Below are positions 46,252-56,289 of a stretch of DNA of 64,000 bases, piece after piece. A model generated the notes under the pieces. That model had not been told where the DNA came from, searched no databases, and worked only from the letters and a program-made list of their open reading frames with translations. Positions within the stretch are counted from its first letter, which is position 1; each line of letters starts with the position of its first letter. The DNA is from Pseudocercospora fijiensis CIRAD86 (lineage: Eukaryota; Ascomycota; Dothideomycetes; Mycosphaerellales; Mycosphaerellaceae): positions 184,995 to 248,994 of the forward strand of contig NW_006921546.1 in assembly GCF_000340215.1 (NCBI RefSeq), read 5' to 3'. The position numbers were made by a program, and so were the translations under genes.

Positions 46252-46560
46252 GACTTACTTCTTAGGCGCTATCGACGCTTCGCACGATTGCTACTAGTAG
46301 TAGAAGCGCTAGTTGTCGTTTTACGTAGAGCCTTGCCCGCCGTTATCTTACGCGGAGCCTTACTCGCGACGCCCTTTCTAGTACCGGAGCTAGCGGTAGT
46401 AGTAGTAGCCCTCTTATATTAATATACTGTACTCGTTCTACTATTTCCGGTCTTGTTGCGACCCGTAGAAGTACTAGGTCCCTTCTTGCGAGGCGTCGTA
46501 ACTTAGTTAAGTAGACTCGCTATTGTAAAAGTCGTCGAATTAAGGAAAAAAGTGCGTTAC
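46252..46560 (-). pseudogene. Small basic, Thr/Ser-rich frame in H2
   Basis: Minus-strand frame with TTPRKKGPSTSTGRNKTG, SSGTRKGVASKAPRKITAGK and ALRKTTTSASTTSSNRAKRR, a Lys/Arg/Ser/Thr-rich C-terminal tail. Paralogue at 54610-54910. Its 3' end overlaps the empty-site sequence GACTTACTTC. The composition suits a nucleic-acid-binding tail or a nuclear localisation region. The plus-strand open frame at 46552-46776 next to it shows no support. Confidence 0.4.
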
Positions 46561-47042
46561 GAAGGTGTACGAAGGCGCGCGCGGAGCGAGGGTATTACGG
46601 AGGTAGTAGATATAGAGCGTAGAGGTATAGATATCGATACGAAGGTTGAATATAGCGGTAGTATCGCGGTATCGCTAGGCAATAGAGTAAGCTTCGCGCA
46701 AGCCTATATTATAGTAACGTTAAAGCAAGGAAAGAAGGTAGGCACGGCTAAAAAAGGCAGGTACGGCAGACTTTGAAATGTAGCCGGTATTTATAGCCGG
46801 CATAGTAATAGGCGAAAGCCTCCTTTTAATAAATAGCCGGCGTAATAATAGTATCCTACTATAGTATAGATATTCTTTAGTAATGCCTTTACTAGCTATA
46901 GTAATCTTATAAGTAACCTAGGCCTATTGCTAGCAAATATAAGAAATATTAGGTAGGCTATACTAAACAAGCTAGTTATTTAGTAAAAAAAGGCCTACTA
47001 CCGTCTCTATATGCCGGCTACGAGTGCCGGCTATCGCTCTAA
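46561..47042. other. Spacer with inverted GCCGGC box pairs in H2
   Basis: Box pair in forward sense at 46781-46803 (GTAGCCGGTATTTATAGCCGGC), one at about 46833, and a pair in reverse sense at 47014-47035 (GCCGGCTACGAGTGCCGGCTA). No gene seen. The same arrangement recurs at 55134-55395. Confidence 0.5.
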
Positions 47043-47766
47043 ATTCAACTCCGCCCTATCTCGGAGGCTAAGGTACCGAGCGGAAACCCTATAGCTTATA
47101 TTTACTCGGTTGTCGCGGAGCGCTTATAGGTAAGGTATTAGAAAAGAGTATAAAAAGTACGAGAAGAGTATCCTAGGATATAGGTCGTAAGTGAATAAGA
47201 GTAGTACGCCTAGTTATTTATATAGTACGTTACTCTATACGACTAAGAGCCTATATTATCTTATGCTTCGCTTATAAGACCTCGACTCTACTAGTATACT
47301 ATCGATCTCCTCCTCGGTCGCTAATACGCTATCTTAATTCTTCTTCGAGTTGCCGGACTTAGTGCGTATCTATAGCTATATAATAGCGCTACGTATTATA
47401 GAGAATTAACTCCGCCGTATCTCGAAGGCTAAGGTACCGAGCGGAAATCCTATAGCTTATATTTACTCGGTTGTCGCGGAGCGATTATAGGTAAGGTATT
47501 AGAAAAGAGTATAAAAAGTACGAGAAGAGTATCCTAGGATATAGGTCGTAAGTAAATAAGAGTAGTACGCCTAGTTATTTATATAGTACGTTACTCTATA
47601 CGACTAAGAGCCTATATTATCTTATACTTCGCTTATAAGACCTCGACTCTACTAGTATACTATCGATCTCTTCCTCGGTCGCTAATACGCTATCTTAATT
47701 CTTCTTCGAGTTGCCGGACTTAGTACGTATCTATAGCTATATAATAGCGCTACGTATTATAGAGAA
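47043..47766. repeat. 361-bp tandem duplication in H2
   Basis: CTCCGCC.TATCTCG.AGGCT starts at about 47049 and again 361 bases later. The two units differ at only a few bases. The H1 paralogue (about 55400-55755) has a single unit, so the duplication arose in H2. Confidence 0.92.
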
Positions 47767-48179
47767 TTTCTCGTTAAAGTTTCTCTCTCGTAGGCTTGCT
47801 ATCTATATCGCAGTATAGAGGATCAAAGTGCTAATACTAAAGAATCTCCTTATAGTTAGGATACTAGGGCTCCTTAGGACCTTTGTATTTTAGGTCTAAA
47901 TAGAGACGTATTATAAACGTTCTATCGCCCTTTCGCTTACTACCCGCTAGGTCGCGATATGCGAAGAAACTAATCTAAATATAGCTCGTCTCTGTAATAG
48001 CCGGGTAAATATAGAGCGCTAGGTTTCTACTTCGTACTTTAGATTTAGGGACGGCGCGGAGATAAAATTAGAAATATAGCCGGTACCTATAGCCGGCAAA
48101 AGGATGCGAAAATAGGCCTCCTCCTAGGTTAATCTAACGACTAAATACAATTTCTAACTAATCCGCTATAAACCGACGC
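47767..48179. other. Unassigned spacer in H2
   Basis: The first ~170 bases (to about 47938) are paralogous to 55755-55923 in H1. A forward GCCGGC box pair is at 48070-48094 (ATAGCCGGTACCTATAGCCGG). No domain seen. Confidence 0.4.
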
Positions 48180-48430
48180 CGAATTTTAGCTAGAAGCTAT
48201 ATATCTTTATTTTAAAGAGTAACCCGCTTCGTATAGATAGTAAGGAGGTTTAAAAGCTTAAGCTCGGTTACGAGAAATGCCTCCGTAGCTTCCTAAAGAG
48301 CACTAATCGCCTTAGCCGTAAATCGCATACTAGACCGAAAATCTAATATAATTTCTCGAACGAGTCGCTAGAAGGGAGTCTTAGGGATTAAAAGCTCGGT
48401 CCCTCTTTTGTTTTAGAAAAGCCGGATCTA
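48180..48430 (+). pseudogene. Diverged relative of H reading frame 2
   Basis: KLYIFILKSNPLRIDSKEV, KLKLGYEKCLRSFLKSTNRL, YNFSNESLEGSL and GPSFVLEKPDLAK. Order and spacing resemble LRVDSYKV, GFYSLLKG, FANKSLERSF and LLILPNL in frame 2, so it is likely a diverged duplicate within the element. Unknown role. Confidence 0.35.
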
Positions 48431-49075
48431 GCGAAGGGTAATAGTACCTAGTTTAAAGCGCCGCTTCTTTGTCGTCGAGTCCTGCCTTATTCCCTTTCTT
48501 TTAATAGAAAGATAACTTTTCTTCGCGATAGTTTTCGTCCGCCTACTCTTTCTAGCCTTCTCCTATCTATCTATAGCCTTCTTATTTTTCGGTACTGTTT
48601 TCCGAAGAACCCCCTTCCTTCGTATATACTACGGAGAGCCTTGCTCTTCCGATATCTCGTTCTCGCTACGGTCTCCCTATACTTAGCTTACTTTACCCTT
48701 GCCCTTTAGCCTCTAAAGATATTTATCTACGCGTTTAGGCGACGAGGGTATATCGGTAGGATCTAGAAAATTAATAAGCATATAATCCTACGGAGACATT
48801 AATGCTTCTTGCCTTCTAGAACAAATAGTCTTCTATTAAACCGCCTTAGTAGGTTATCGTTAGATTCGAATAAAGGATAGTAGCTTAAGGAAGGGGAGGT
48901 AGCCGGCTTAGGAAGGCCCGAAGAGCCGAATCCTTAAGGTATGTTTATCTTTAAGAATATAGGGAAAGGGAAGAAGGAGAGGAAGAGCGAATAGAGAATT
49001 AGAAATAGTCCGTAGGTAAGCAGGGTCGGTTGCTATAGCAACTAGTCTGTTTAGGTCCTAGGAATTCGAAATATA
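48431..49075 (-). other. Basic minus-strand frame remnants and spacer in H2
   Basis: Minus strand reads LRKTVPKNKKAIDR, KARKSRRTKTIAKKSYLS and TKKRRFKLGTITL with stops, a Lys/Arg-rich tail resembling the one at 46252-46560. To the right is a GCCGGC reverse pair (49084-49110). No domain. Confidence 0.35.
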
Positions 49076-49229
49076 TTTCGGATATATACCGGCTATATAC
49101 GCCGGCTATATTACCTTATACGTAAACGCTTCGTCTCCTTAAAGCTGCTCTAAGCCTATATACGTTTCCGCTTCTCGACCCGGTATCGCCTTCTACCTCC
49201 GCCCTCCTCCTCTTCGTTATCGCTAATTA

Positions 49230-51490
49230 GGGTTTCGCTTAGACTAAATTTCGTATTCTCTTCGCGCTCCTAGGTTTCTTCGATCTTAAGGTTTTCTAAT
49301 TCCTCGATTAACTCCTTTAGTATAATCTTTAGTAACCTACCTTAGCGATTCTAGTAGAGGAGATAGTATCGGAATACTATAATAGATTCGAAGGTAGTAG
49401 GCGAGCATGTTCGATTAAAGCGGCCCTAGTAACGAGCGATACTAAAAGACCTCTTATAGCCTATACCTACGCTCGGGATAGCGAGGACGTCCCGAGCGAC
49501 CGACGCTATCGTTAGAAACTTAGGCTCTAATCGCTACTATATAGCGAGAATATCGTCTCCGAATTCGTCTAGAAGACTAGTAAGATCTAGAGATTATTAG
49601 CCCTCTTTCCGAGCCTACGGGTTTGTACTTACTCGCGCGCCGATAGAGATCGAACTCTTCTTTATTTACTTTAGTAGTTGCTTCCTCTTCTGCCTCTACT
49701 TCCTACCTACGAAACAGGTATAATATCGGAGCCTTCTAAACCTTCTTTTTCTTTATAGGAGCTGCATTTAGACTAGTTTCTTTCCGACGCTCGTAGAATA
49801 TCTTTTCTAGAACAGTCTAGTAATGCTTCGGCTATACCTCGTCCGCCTTCTATTCCGGCCTCTACTAGTATATATCCTTTTCTACTAGGTTAAGCAAGTA
49901 CGTAACGCTATAGATATCCTCGAACGACTTAAAGGTAGCACTATAATATTTATATAACTTAGTATAGGAGGTGTCTATAGCTTTCGTTATAGCTACTTTC
50001 TAGGGAACGCTCTTCTTAGCTAGCTTAGTAGCGGTTTCCTCGAGCTCGTTAAAGAGCTAGTTATAGTACGTAAAGACAAGGTAGATCGTCGGTCCTCGGG
50101 TTCTTCTAATCGTAGTAGTAACCTTCGCGTAATGCTTACTAATATCGACGAGATACTCTACTTAGCGCTATTCGGCGGCGGTAAGGCCGAGCTACTTAAT
50201 ACCCTCGGAACTCTAATAGATCTCGAGAGCGGTACGTAAAGTATATCCCCTCGTAACTATATAGAAAGTCGAATCGAACCGGGTCTTAACGTCTTAGGTA
50301 AAACGGAGTAGGCGCTAAGGAGGCCGCTTTTACTATCGCTTATTCTATACGATATTCTAGGCATCGGTTTTAGGGCGCTCGATTAGGTTCTTTTAAATAG
50401 CCTCGAATCGGTTATATCTCTATAAGCTCGAGTTCGTATATATTACTAGACGACGAAGCTAGAGAAAAAGAGTTAGAACTATACTAGGTTGCCGGCTATA
50501 GGTACCGGCTACGGATAAAAGTTATACCTTATATAAAACGAGAGCGAGGCTCTCTGCCTTATCCCGTCTTATTGCTATAATAAGTTTCTCGACTTTCGAC
50601 TTACTTTATCCTTATCTAGGATCTTCTATTAGTCGTCGTTTAATAGTGCAATTTTAAGCGTCTTAAAGAGGGCTCGGATCGCGATTTGAACTATATAAGC
50701 GAGGTAGGGAAACTTCTATAGGGATGCAACTAGCAACGACGTCGGCTCCGATTCAATAGGGCTAGGGCTATTAATAGGCTCCTCTTTATCGTTATTATCG
50801 TACGTATTGTCGTACGTATCCGGAATCGTAGCGAGCTTAACATTCGGAAGATTAAGCTAGATTATAGACCTTGTAATCTCCTCTACGTACTCGACCCTAT
50901 CGATACAATTAGTAATTTCAAAGACATATACGAGTGAATTGTATATATAACGCCTTATACAATGTTCGATTATTACTAGCGTTGTCCGTAGTAATCGAGA
51001 TCAGTTTCGTTATTACGCTAACCCTATCTATTGCCGTATAGACAAGCTTCGCTATATCCTTACTAGTATAGGAACCTAGAATTTTAGGGAATCCGATTAT
51101 AAGTTCCTAGAGTTTCTAATCCGAATTAATAAAGTATAGTATAATCGAGAGGAAGGAGGCTCTTATAGTCCGGCTTAACTAGCTATCGATAGTAATAGCT
51201 ACTCGGCGAGTATTACGGAGGATCTCTCGAATGTCGTCTAACGTAGCCTCTTTGTTCTTTTCGAACATAATACGCTAGGTTGTCGCGCCGAGAAATAGGG
51301 GAGGGTAGTTTATAAGATATAGGTATATCTTCTATATAGACTCCCTTTTGTAGAAGTCTTCCGGAAGACCGTTTATAGCTAGCATTTCGTTTACTAGTTG
51401 CTTAAAGTCTTCGGGGGAGAAATCGGTAGCCTTTAATCCTAGAGCTTCCTTAAGCGCAGCCTATAATAATTAGCTAGACCTCTACGGTTA
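49230..51490 (-). pseudogene. hAT transposase relic of H2
   Basis: DDE-type hAT transposase, minus strand. From the N-terminal side: VAITIDS.LSRTIRASFLSI (first catalytic Asp, near 51190), LIIGFPKILGS and ISITTDNASNNRTLYKALY (second Asp, 50969-50995). Then KFPYLAYIVQIAIRALFKTL, TRFDSTFYIVTRGYTLRTAL, LTAAE and YLVDISKHYAKVTTTI, KAIDTSYTKLYKYYSATFKS and YSVTYLLNLVEKDIY. The C-terminal dimerisation block is VARDVLAIPSVGIGYKRSFS (about 49435-49500). Stops are at Trp/Gln positions. A GCCGGC pair at 50480-50508 lies between two domain blocks in a GT..AG-bounded stretch that could be an intron. Confidence 0.9.
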
Positions 51491-51495
51491 ATTTA

Positions 51496-51600
51496 AGTAG
51501 CCGGAATCTGTAGCCGGAATCTATAGCCGGTAGCTATAGCCGGCAGCTGTAGCCGGTAGCTATAGCCGGTAGCTATAGCCGGTAGCTATAGCCGGCATTT
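51496..51600. repeat. GCCGGC minisatellite in H2
   Basis: Seven to eight units of about 12 bp, GTAGCCGGTAGCTATAGCCGG with A/G and T/C variants. The densest of the GCCGGC box clusters. Confidence 0.9.
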
Positions 51601-52380
51601 TAGAAGACGTACCTCTTTCTAGAACGCTGTATCTATATTAACTCTCCTCTCTCCTTAAGATTCCCGACACCGTTTAGAATAGAGATAGTTCGTAGGCGAT
51701 AAGTTCCTATCCCCTAGTTTCGGGTGTTTTAAGATTAAACCGTAGAAGTTGCAGACAATTACTAGTTGACCTTTAAGTCGGGAAGTCGTATAACGGTGCA
51801 ATGCCCCCTCTATAAAGAACTTCTAGAATGTATCCGTTCGCTCCTTACTCCCCTATCGTATCGAGTACTTCCGGAGTTTATACTCCTTCGAACGTAAGTA
51901 TAAAGGGAACTATATCTTATAGACCTATTAATTAAACTGCTCTATATACTCGGGTTTCTAAAGATACGCCTAGCTAGCCTTTTCGAAGATTTCCGGGTTA
52001 ATACTCGATGTTCTTATATCTCCGAATAACCTTCTGCTTAGACTCCGTAAAGGTAAGGACTAGGTAGTAGTACCCTATAATGAATTCCTACTACTAGGAT
52101 TCGGAGAGGATAAATCTAGCCCTAATTGTCGTCTAGGACTCGATAGGCTCGAAGGTAAGTGTACGACCTCCTCTCGACGTTATCGCAATCTCGCTCGTAT
52201 ACTAGACTATTTCGACTGTTGTCTCGTTATTACCCTTCCTAGTATAGCGCCTAGTATATATACAATGTCGGTCGGTATGTTTTAAGGTTTCGTACGGTAA
52301 GGTAAGGACTTAGGAGTAGTAGATGTGTACTAGTAGCTATAGGGAAACACCCTTTCTTTTATAGCATCGTATCGTTAGGA
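51601..52380 (-). pseudogene. Upstream frame of H2 transposase, unassigned
   Basis: Minus-strand blocks TLKHTDRHCIYTRRYTRKGN, YTSEIAITSRGGRTLTFEPI, SQTTIRARFILSE and EFIIGYYYLVLTFTESK, with GANGYILEVLYRGGIAPLYD nearer the transposase. This could be the N-terminal domain of the hAT protein or a separate protein. The His/Cys spacing is not clear enough to call a BED finger. Confidence 0.45.
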
Positions 52381-52384
52381 ACAG

Positions 52385-52515
52385 CTAGGTAGTAAATAGC
52401 TAGCTACCTTTTTTTGGTTTCCTAGCTACCTAACTACTAGATTTTTTTTCCTAGCTACCCTAGCTAGCCTAACTACTAGAATTTCTTTCCTAGCTACCCT
52501 AACTACCTGAATTTT
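52385..52515. repeat. Short tandem repeats (CTAGCTACC-rich)
   Basis: Three loosely conserved units of TTTCCTAGCTACCYTAACTA followed by T-runs. Unit length about 45-50 bp. Confidence 0.7.
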
Positions 52516-53440
52516 GCCTTCTATACGGCGGCTCTCTCCTACTAACGGAACCGAGCTACTATACCTAACGAATCTAAGCTCGTTTTTAGTCTCAATCTAT
52601 CCTCTTTCGGTATAAGACACTCGATAAGCAAATGCTTAGGCCGAGTCTAACTACGAAACCTAAGACTAACTAATAGCTCTATTAACTAATCCTAATCCTC
52701 GAACTCCTTCCGCTTCTTAGTAAAGACCTTAAAGAGCGCTCGAGCTTCTTCGGGTACCTACGGAGTAGTCGAGATAAAGCCGTATCGCTGAAATAGGTAA
52801 TCCTTTGGAGGCTTATATAGAGATTTAGAGAATTCTAACGCTAACCTATCCTACTAGTAGCTTAGATTCCGGATATAAGCCCTCTCTGCCTTAGTAAAGA
52901 TTTTATATAGCAGTAGTACTCTACCTTCGAGAAACGCTTTCTATTTAACTGTTAGTATCTGCCGGCTACGAACGCCGGCTATATATGCCGAGTATAGAAT
53001 AATTACCTGTACCCCTTCCTCCTATAGTAACACTTCTGCCGTCCCTAGATACCTAGCCCCGATCGCATTAATCGCAAGCTACTTTGCCTTTATAGACGTA
53101 AAGGCTTCGCTCTAATACTAATAAAGAAACTTCTACTCTATATCGAGGATATAAAGACGACTAGTCTCGATTCTAATCCTTGCTAGCTTTTCGTAGTAGC
53201 TTTAACTATGATTTTCTAGATTAATAGGACTTATACCTTAGCCCTTTACTAGTATCTCGTCTCTTTAACTATACTCGATCTACTCCTAGCGCTTATCGTC
53301 TATAGCGTTAGGCCCTAAGACTACACCTGTTACTAGATCGACGTATAGTATCTCCTCGCTTTTTTTAGTTCCTTTATTCGTAGCATTAAGCTCATCGCGG
53401 CATCCTAAACTCTAGTATTGTGTTCTCGCTATCTAAACAT
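52516..53440 (-). pseudogene. Unidentified helical protein relic in H2, cut by assembly gap
   Basis: Minus-strand frame almost free of stops over about 200 residues: YEKLARIRIETSRLYILDIE, YQSEAFTSIKAK-like and AINAIGARYLGTAEVLL, EEGVQVIILYSAYIAGVRSR (crossing a GCCGGC pair at 52964-52990), ILTVK.KAFLEGRVLLLYKI, FTKAERAYIRNLSY and KPPKDYLFQRYGFISTTP. Largely helical, no family recognised. Its N-terminal side runs into the gap. Confidence 0.45.
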
Positions 53441-53540
53441 NNNNNNNNNNNNNNNNNNNNNNNNNNNNNNNNNNNNNNNNNNNNNNNNNNNNNNNNNNNN
53501 NNNNNNNNNNNNNNNNNNNNNNNNNNNNNNNNNNNNNNNN
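53441..53540. other. Assembly gap, 100 N
   Basis: Exactly 100 undetermined bases, the conventional filler for a gap of unknown size. The true length of H2 is therefore unknown. Confidence 0.99.
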
Positions 53541-54000
53541 ACTATCGGTCGTATCGATAGAGTTAGCGGCTATAGGTCTAAATACTATTAGTTAAGCGTG
53601 TTAAAGGAAAATATACCGGCTATAGCTACCGGCTACGGCTACCGGCTATAGCTGCTAGCTACGGCCGCTAGCTAGATTGACTTACGCTACTAGAACTTTA
53701 CGCTCGAAAACTAGCCGTAATTCTTTCCTCCTCTTAGCCTTCTCTTAGGTTGTCTTCTTATTCTAACCTTTACTTTTTTCTATAGGCGCTAGCTATCGAT
53801 AGAATGCTTTATTCCGCGCCTTTCTTCTCTTATCCTTAGCTCTTTTATCCTTATCTATCTTGTCCTTTCTCTCGCGGTCTCGTACGGAATTCTTCTTCGT
53901 AGAGTACTCCTCTTTAGTCTTACGCTTTTTAGTTAGACGCTTAGGCAAAACAAACTCGCGGTCTTTAGTTCTATCTTCTATTTAGCGCGCGGCGCGCTTC
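53541..54000 (-). pseudogene. Highly charged Lys/Arg/Glu frame in H2
   Basis: Minus strand RAARQIEDRTKDREFVLPKR, LTKKRKTKEEYSTKKNSVRD, RERKDKIDKDKRAKDKRRKA and RNKAFYR.LAPIEKSKG. A long charged helix, open for about 80 residues, comparable to charged C-terminal or linker helices in other transposon proteins. GCCGGC boxes in reverse sense at 53614-53645 lie downstream. May belong with 52516-53440 across the gap. Confidence 0.42.
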
Positions 54001-54109
54001 TCTCTTGCTATTGTAAGGGAAAGGGGCGGGGGCGTAGCGTATAGTAGTTGTTGTCGGTATAGGTATAGAGGAAGAAGTTAAAAGTATAAGAATATCGCGA
54101 AGCCCTAAT

Positions 54110-54475
54110 TGTTGCCGCCTACGTAACGTTATATAGGTAAGCTTTCGCAACTACGGCAACTACGCCCCGGCAATAGCAACTACGCCCTAGCAACGGCAAC
54201 TACGCCCTAGCAACGGCAACTACGCCCTAGCAACGGTAATAAAGCGTAGTAAATACAACCTAGTAACTATTATAGCCGGCAATCGTAGCCGGTAGTCGAA
54301 TAAGAGTGTCCTTATAGCAAAACTACGCCCTAGCAACGGTAACTACGCCCTAGTAACGGCAACTACGCCCTAGCAACGGCAAAAGAGCGTAGTAAATGTA
54401 ACAGAGTTACTATTATAGCCGGCAATCGTAGCCGGCAGTCGAATAAGAGTGTCCTTATAGTAAAACTAATACAGT
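54110..54475. repeat. 20-bp tandem repeats in two blocks near the right end of H2
   Basis: AACTACGCCCTAGCAACGGC repeats at about 54145-54240 and 54318-54380. Each block is followed by the same ~90-bp segment with a forward GCCGGC pair (54277-54296 and 54417-54437). The whole ~140-bp module is itself duplicated. Confidence 0.88.
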
Positions 54476-54601
54476 CTCTAGTTTAAACTAGGAATCTATA
54501 TAGTTCGAAAAAACTAAACCGGAACTAGGGAGCTAGTTCGCCGCTAAGAAACCAAACTATATACGTTTAGTAGTTCGGAAACCGAACCACTACGGGGTCT
54601 A
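54476..54601 (-). repeat. Right terminal region of H2
   Basis: Ends CCGAACCACTACGGGGTCTA, the inverse of the left terminal repeat. Followed by GACTTACT. Confidence 0.9.
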
Positions 54602-55923
54602 GACTTACTTCCTAGGCTCTATCGACGCTTCGTACGATTATTACTACTAGTAGTAGAAGCGCTAGTCGTCGTCTTACGTAGAGCCTTACCCGCTATCGTC
54701 TTATATAGAGCCTTACTCGCGACGCCCTTTCTAGTACTAGAGCTAGCAGTAGTAGTAGCAGCCTTCTTACGTTAATATACTATACTCGTTCTACTACTTC
54801 CGGTCTTATTACGACTTATAGAAGTAGTAGGTCCCTTCTTACGAAGCGTCGTAACTTAGATAAGTAAACTTAGTATTATAAAAGTCGTCGAATTAATAAA
54901 AAAAGTGCGTTATAAAGGTATACGAAAACGCGCGTAGACCGAGGGTATTACGGAGGTAGTAGATATAGAGTATAGAGGTATAGGTATCGATACGAAGATT
55001 AAATATAGGGAGAGAGGTAGTATCGCGGTATCGCTAGGTAATAGAGTAAGCGTCGCGTAAGTATATCTTATAGTAACGTTAGAGTAAGGAAAGAAGGTAG
55101 ATACGGCTTAAAAAGGCAGGTACGGCAAACTTTGAAATATAGCCGGTATATATAGCTAGTATATTAATAGGCGCAAGCCTCCTTTTAATAAATAGTCGGC
55201 GTAATAATAGTATCCTACTATAGTATAGATATTCTTTAGTAATTTCCTTACTAGCTATAGTAATCTTATAAGTAACCTAGGCCTATTACTAGGAAATATA
55301 AGAAATGCTAGGTAGGCTATACTTAACAAGCTAGTTATTTAGTAGGAAAAAGCCTACTACCGTCTCTATATACCGGCTACGAGTACCGGCTATCGCTCTA
55401 AATTTAACTCCGCCCTATCTCGGAGACTAAGGTACCGAGTAGAAACCCTATAGCTTATATTTACTCGGTTATCGCGGAGCGCTTATAGGTAAGGTATTAG
55501 AAAAGAGTATAAAACGTACGAGAAGAGTATCCTAGGATATAGGTCGTAAGTAAATAAGAGTAGCACGCCTAGTTATTTATATAGTACGTTACTCTAAACG
55601 ACTAAGAGCCTATATTATCTCGTACTTCGCTTATAAGACCTCGACTCTACTAATATACTATCGATTTCTGCCTCGGTCGCTATCTTAATTCTTCTTCGAG
55701 TTGCTAGACTTAGTACGTATCGATCGCTATATAATAGCGCTACGTATTATAGAGAACCTCTCGTTAGAGTTTCTCTCTCGTAGGCTTACTATATACCTTA
55801 TAGTATAGAGGATTAAAGGACTAATACTAAAGAATCTCCTTATAGTTAGGATACTAGGGCTCCTTAGGACCTTTGTATTTTAAGTCTAAATAGAGACGTA
55901 TTATAAACGTTCTATTGCCCTTT
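54602..55923 (-). mobile_element. hAT element H1, resumed part
   Basis: After the target duplication, paralogous to 46252-47938 of H2: the small basic frame on the minus strand (54610-54910, ending ASIEPRK-like), the spacer with GCCGGC boxes (55134-55155 forward, 55372-55395 reverse) and a single copy of the 361-bp unit. Breaks off at GCCCTTTCG/TTACGAAAAC (55923/55924), where H2 continues CTTACTACCCG. Confidence 0.85.
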
Positions 55924-56120
55924 CGTTACGAAAACTTTTTTTCTAATCGCGTCGATCCTATCGATCCTATCGATCCTACGCGATTCTAAGCGATTCTAAG
56001 CGATCCTAAGCGACCGAGTCGCGACCCGACTCGCGCCCGGGTCGCTTAGGATCGATAGGATCGCTTAGGTAAATTTTTATATATATAGGATCGCTCTAGG
56101 TCGCTCGTAGTCGTAGTTAC
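55924..56120 (+). repeat. MULE-type terminal sequence with GATC-rich array
   Basis: Starts TTACGAAAACTTTTTTTC, as the MULE at 10957, then runs of CGATCCTATCGATCC and GCGATCCTAAG words to about 56110. It interrupts H1. The matching right end was not found, so it may be a second MULE whose interior carries the Plavaka element, or a solo end. Confidence 0.78.
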
Positions 56121-56289
56121 GGTCGTTAGTAATGTTTATACTATTCGTATATTGCTATATTAATACTTATCGACTCGTCGACTCGGTCGTATTAGTCGAC
56201 TCGGTCTAAACTAGAATATACTAGTAGTACTATAGGTTTAAGTTTATTACTATTACTATTAACCGTCGTTACTATATATCGCTATATCC
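56121..56289. other. Spacer with CGACTCGGT repeats
   Basis: CGACTCG(T/G) words at 56171-56206 and again on the far side of the transposase at about 60264-60412, possibly subterminal repeats of the Plavaka element. No gene seen. Confidence 0.4.

Larger units (their letters stand above)
44398..54601 (-). mobile_element. hAT transposon H2 (10.2 kb incl. 100 N), nested in H1
   Basis: Terminal inverted repeats TAGACCCCGTAGTGGTTCGG (44398-44417) and its complement ending at 54601, flanked by the 8-bp duplication GACTTACT. Both features are typical of the hAT superfamily. It contains a minus-strand hAT transposase (49.2-51.5 kb), the plus-strand frames 1 and 2, small basic frames and many GCCGGC box pairs. 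The left end is much less RIP-altered than the matching end of H1. Confidence 0.9.

Noticed and set aside
46552..46776. 74-residue plus-strand open frame
   Set aside because: The paralogous region in H1 (54900-55130) is interrupted, and the frame has no recognisable domain.
54110..54475. Possible CRISPR-like array (regular 20-bp repeats)
   Set aside because: Units are contiguous without unique spacers, and the context is a eukaryotic hAT transposon.
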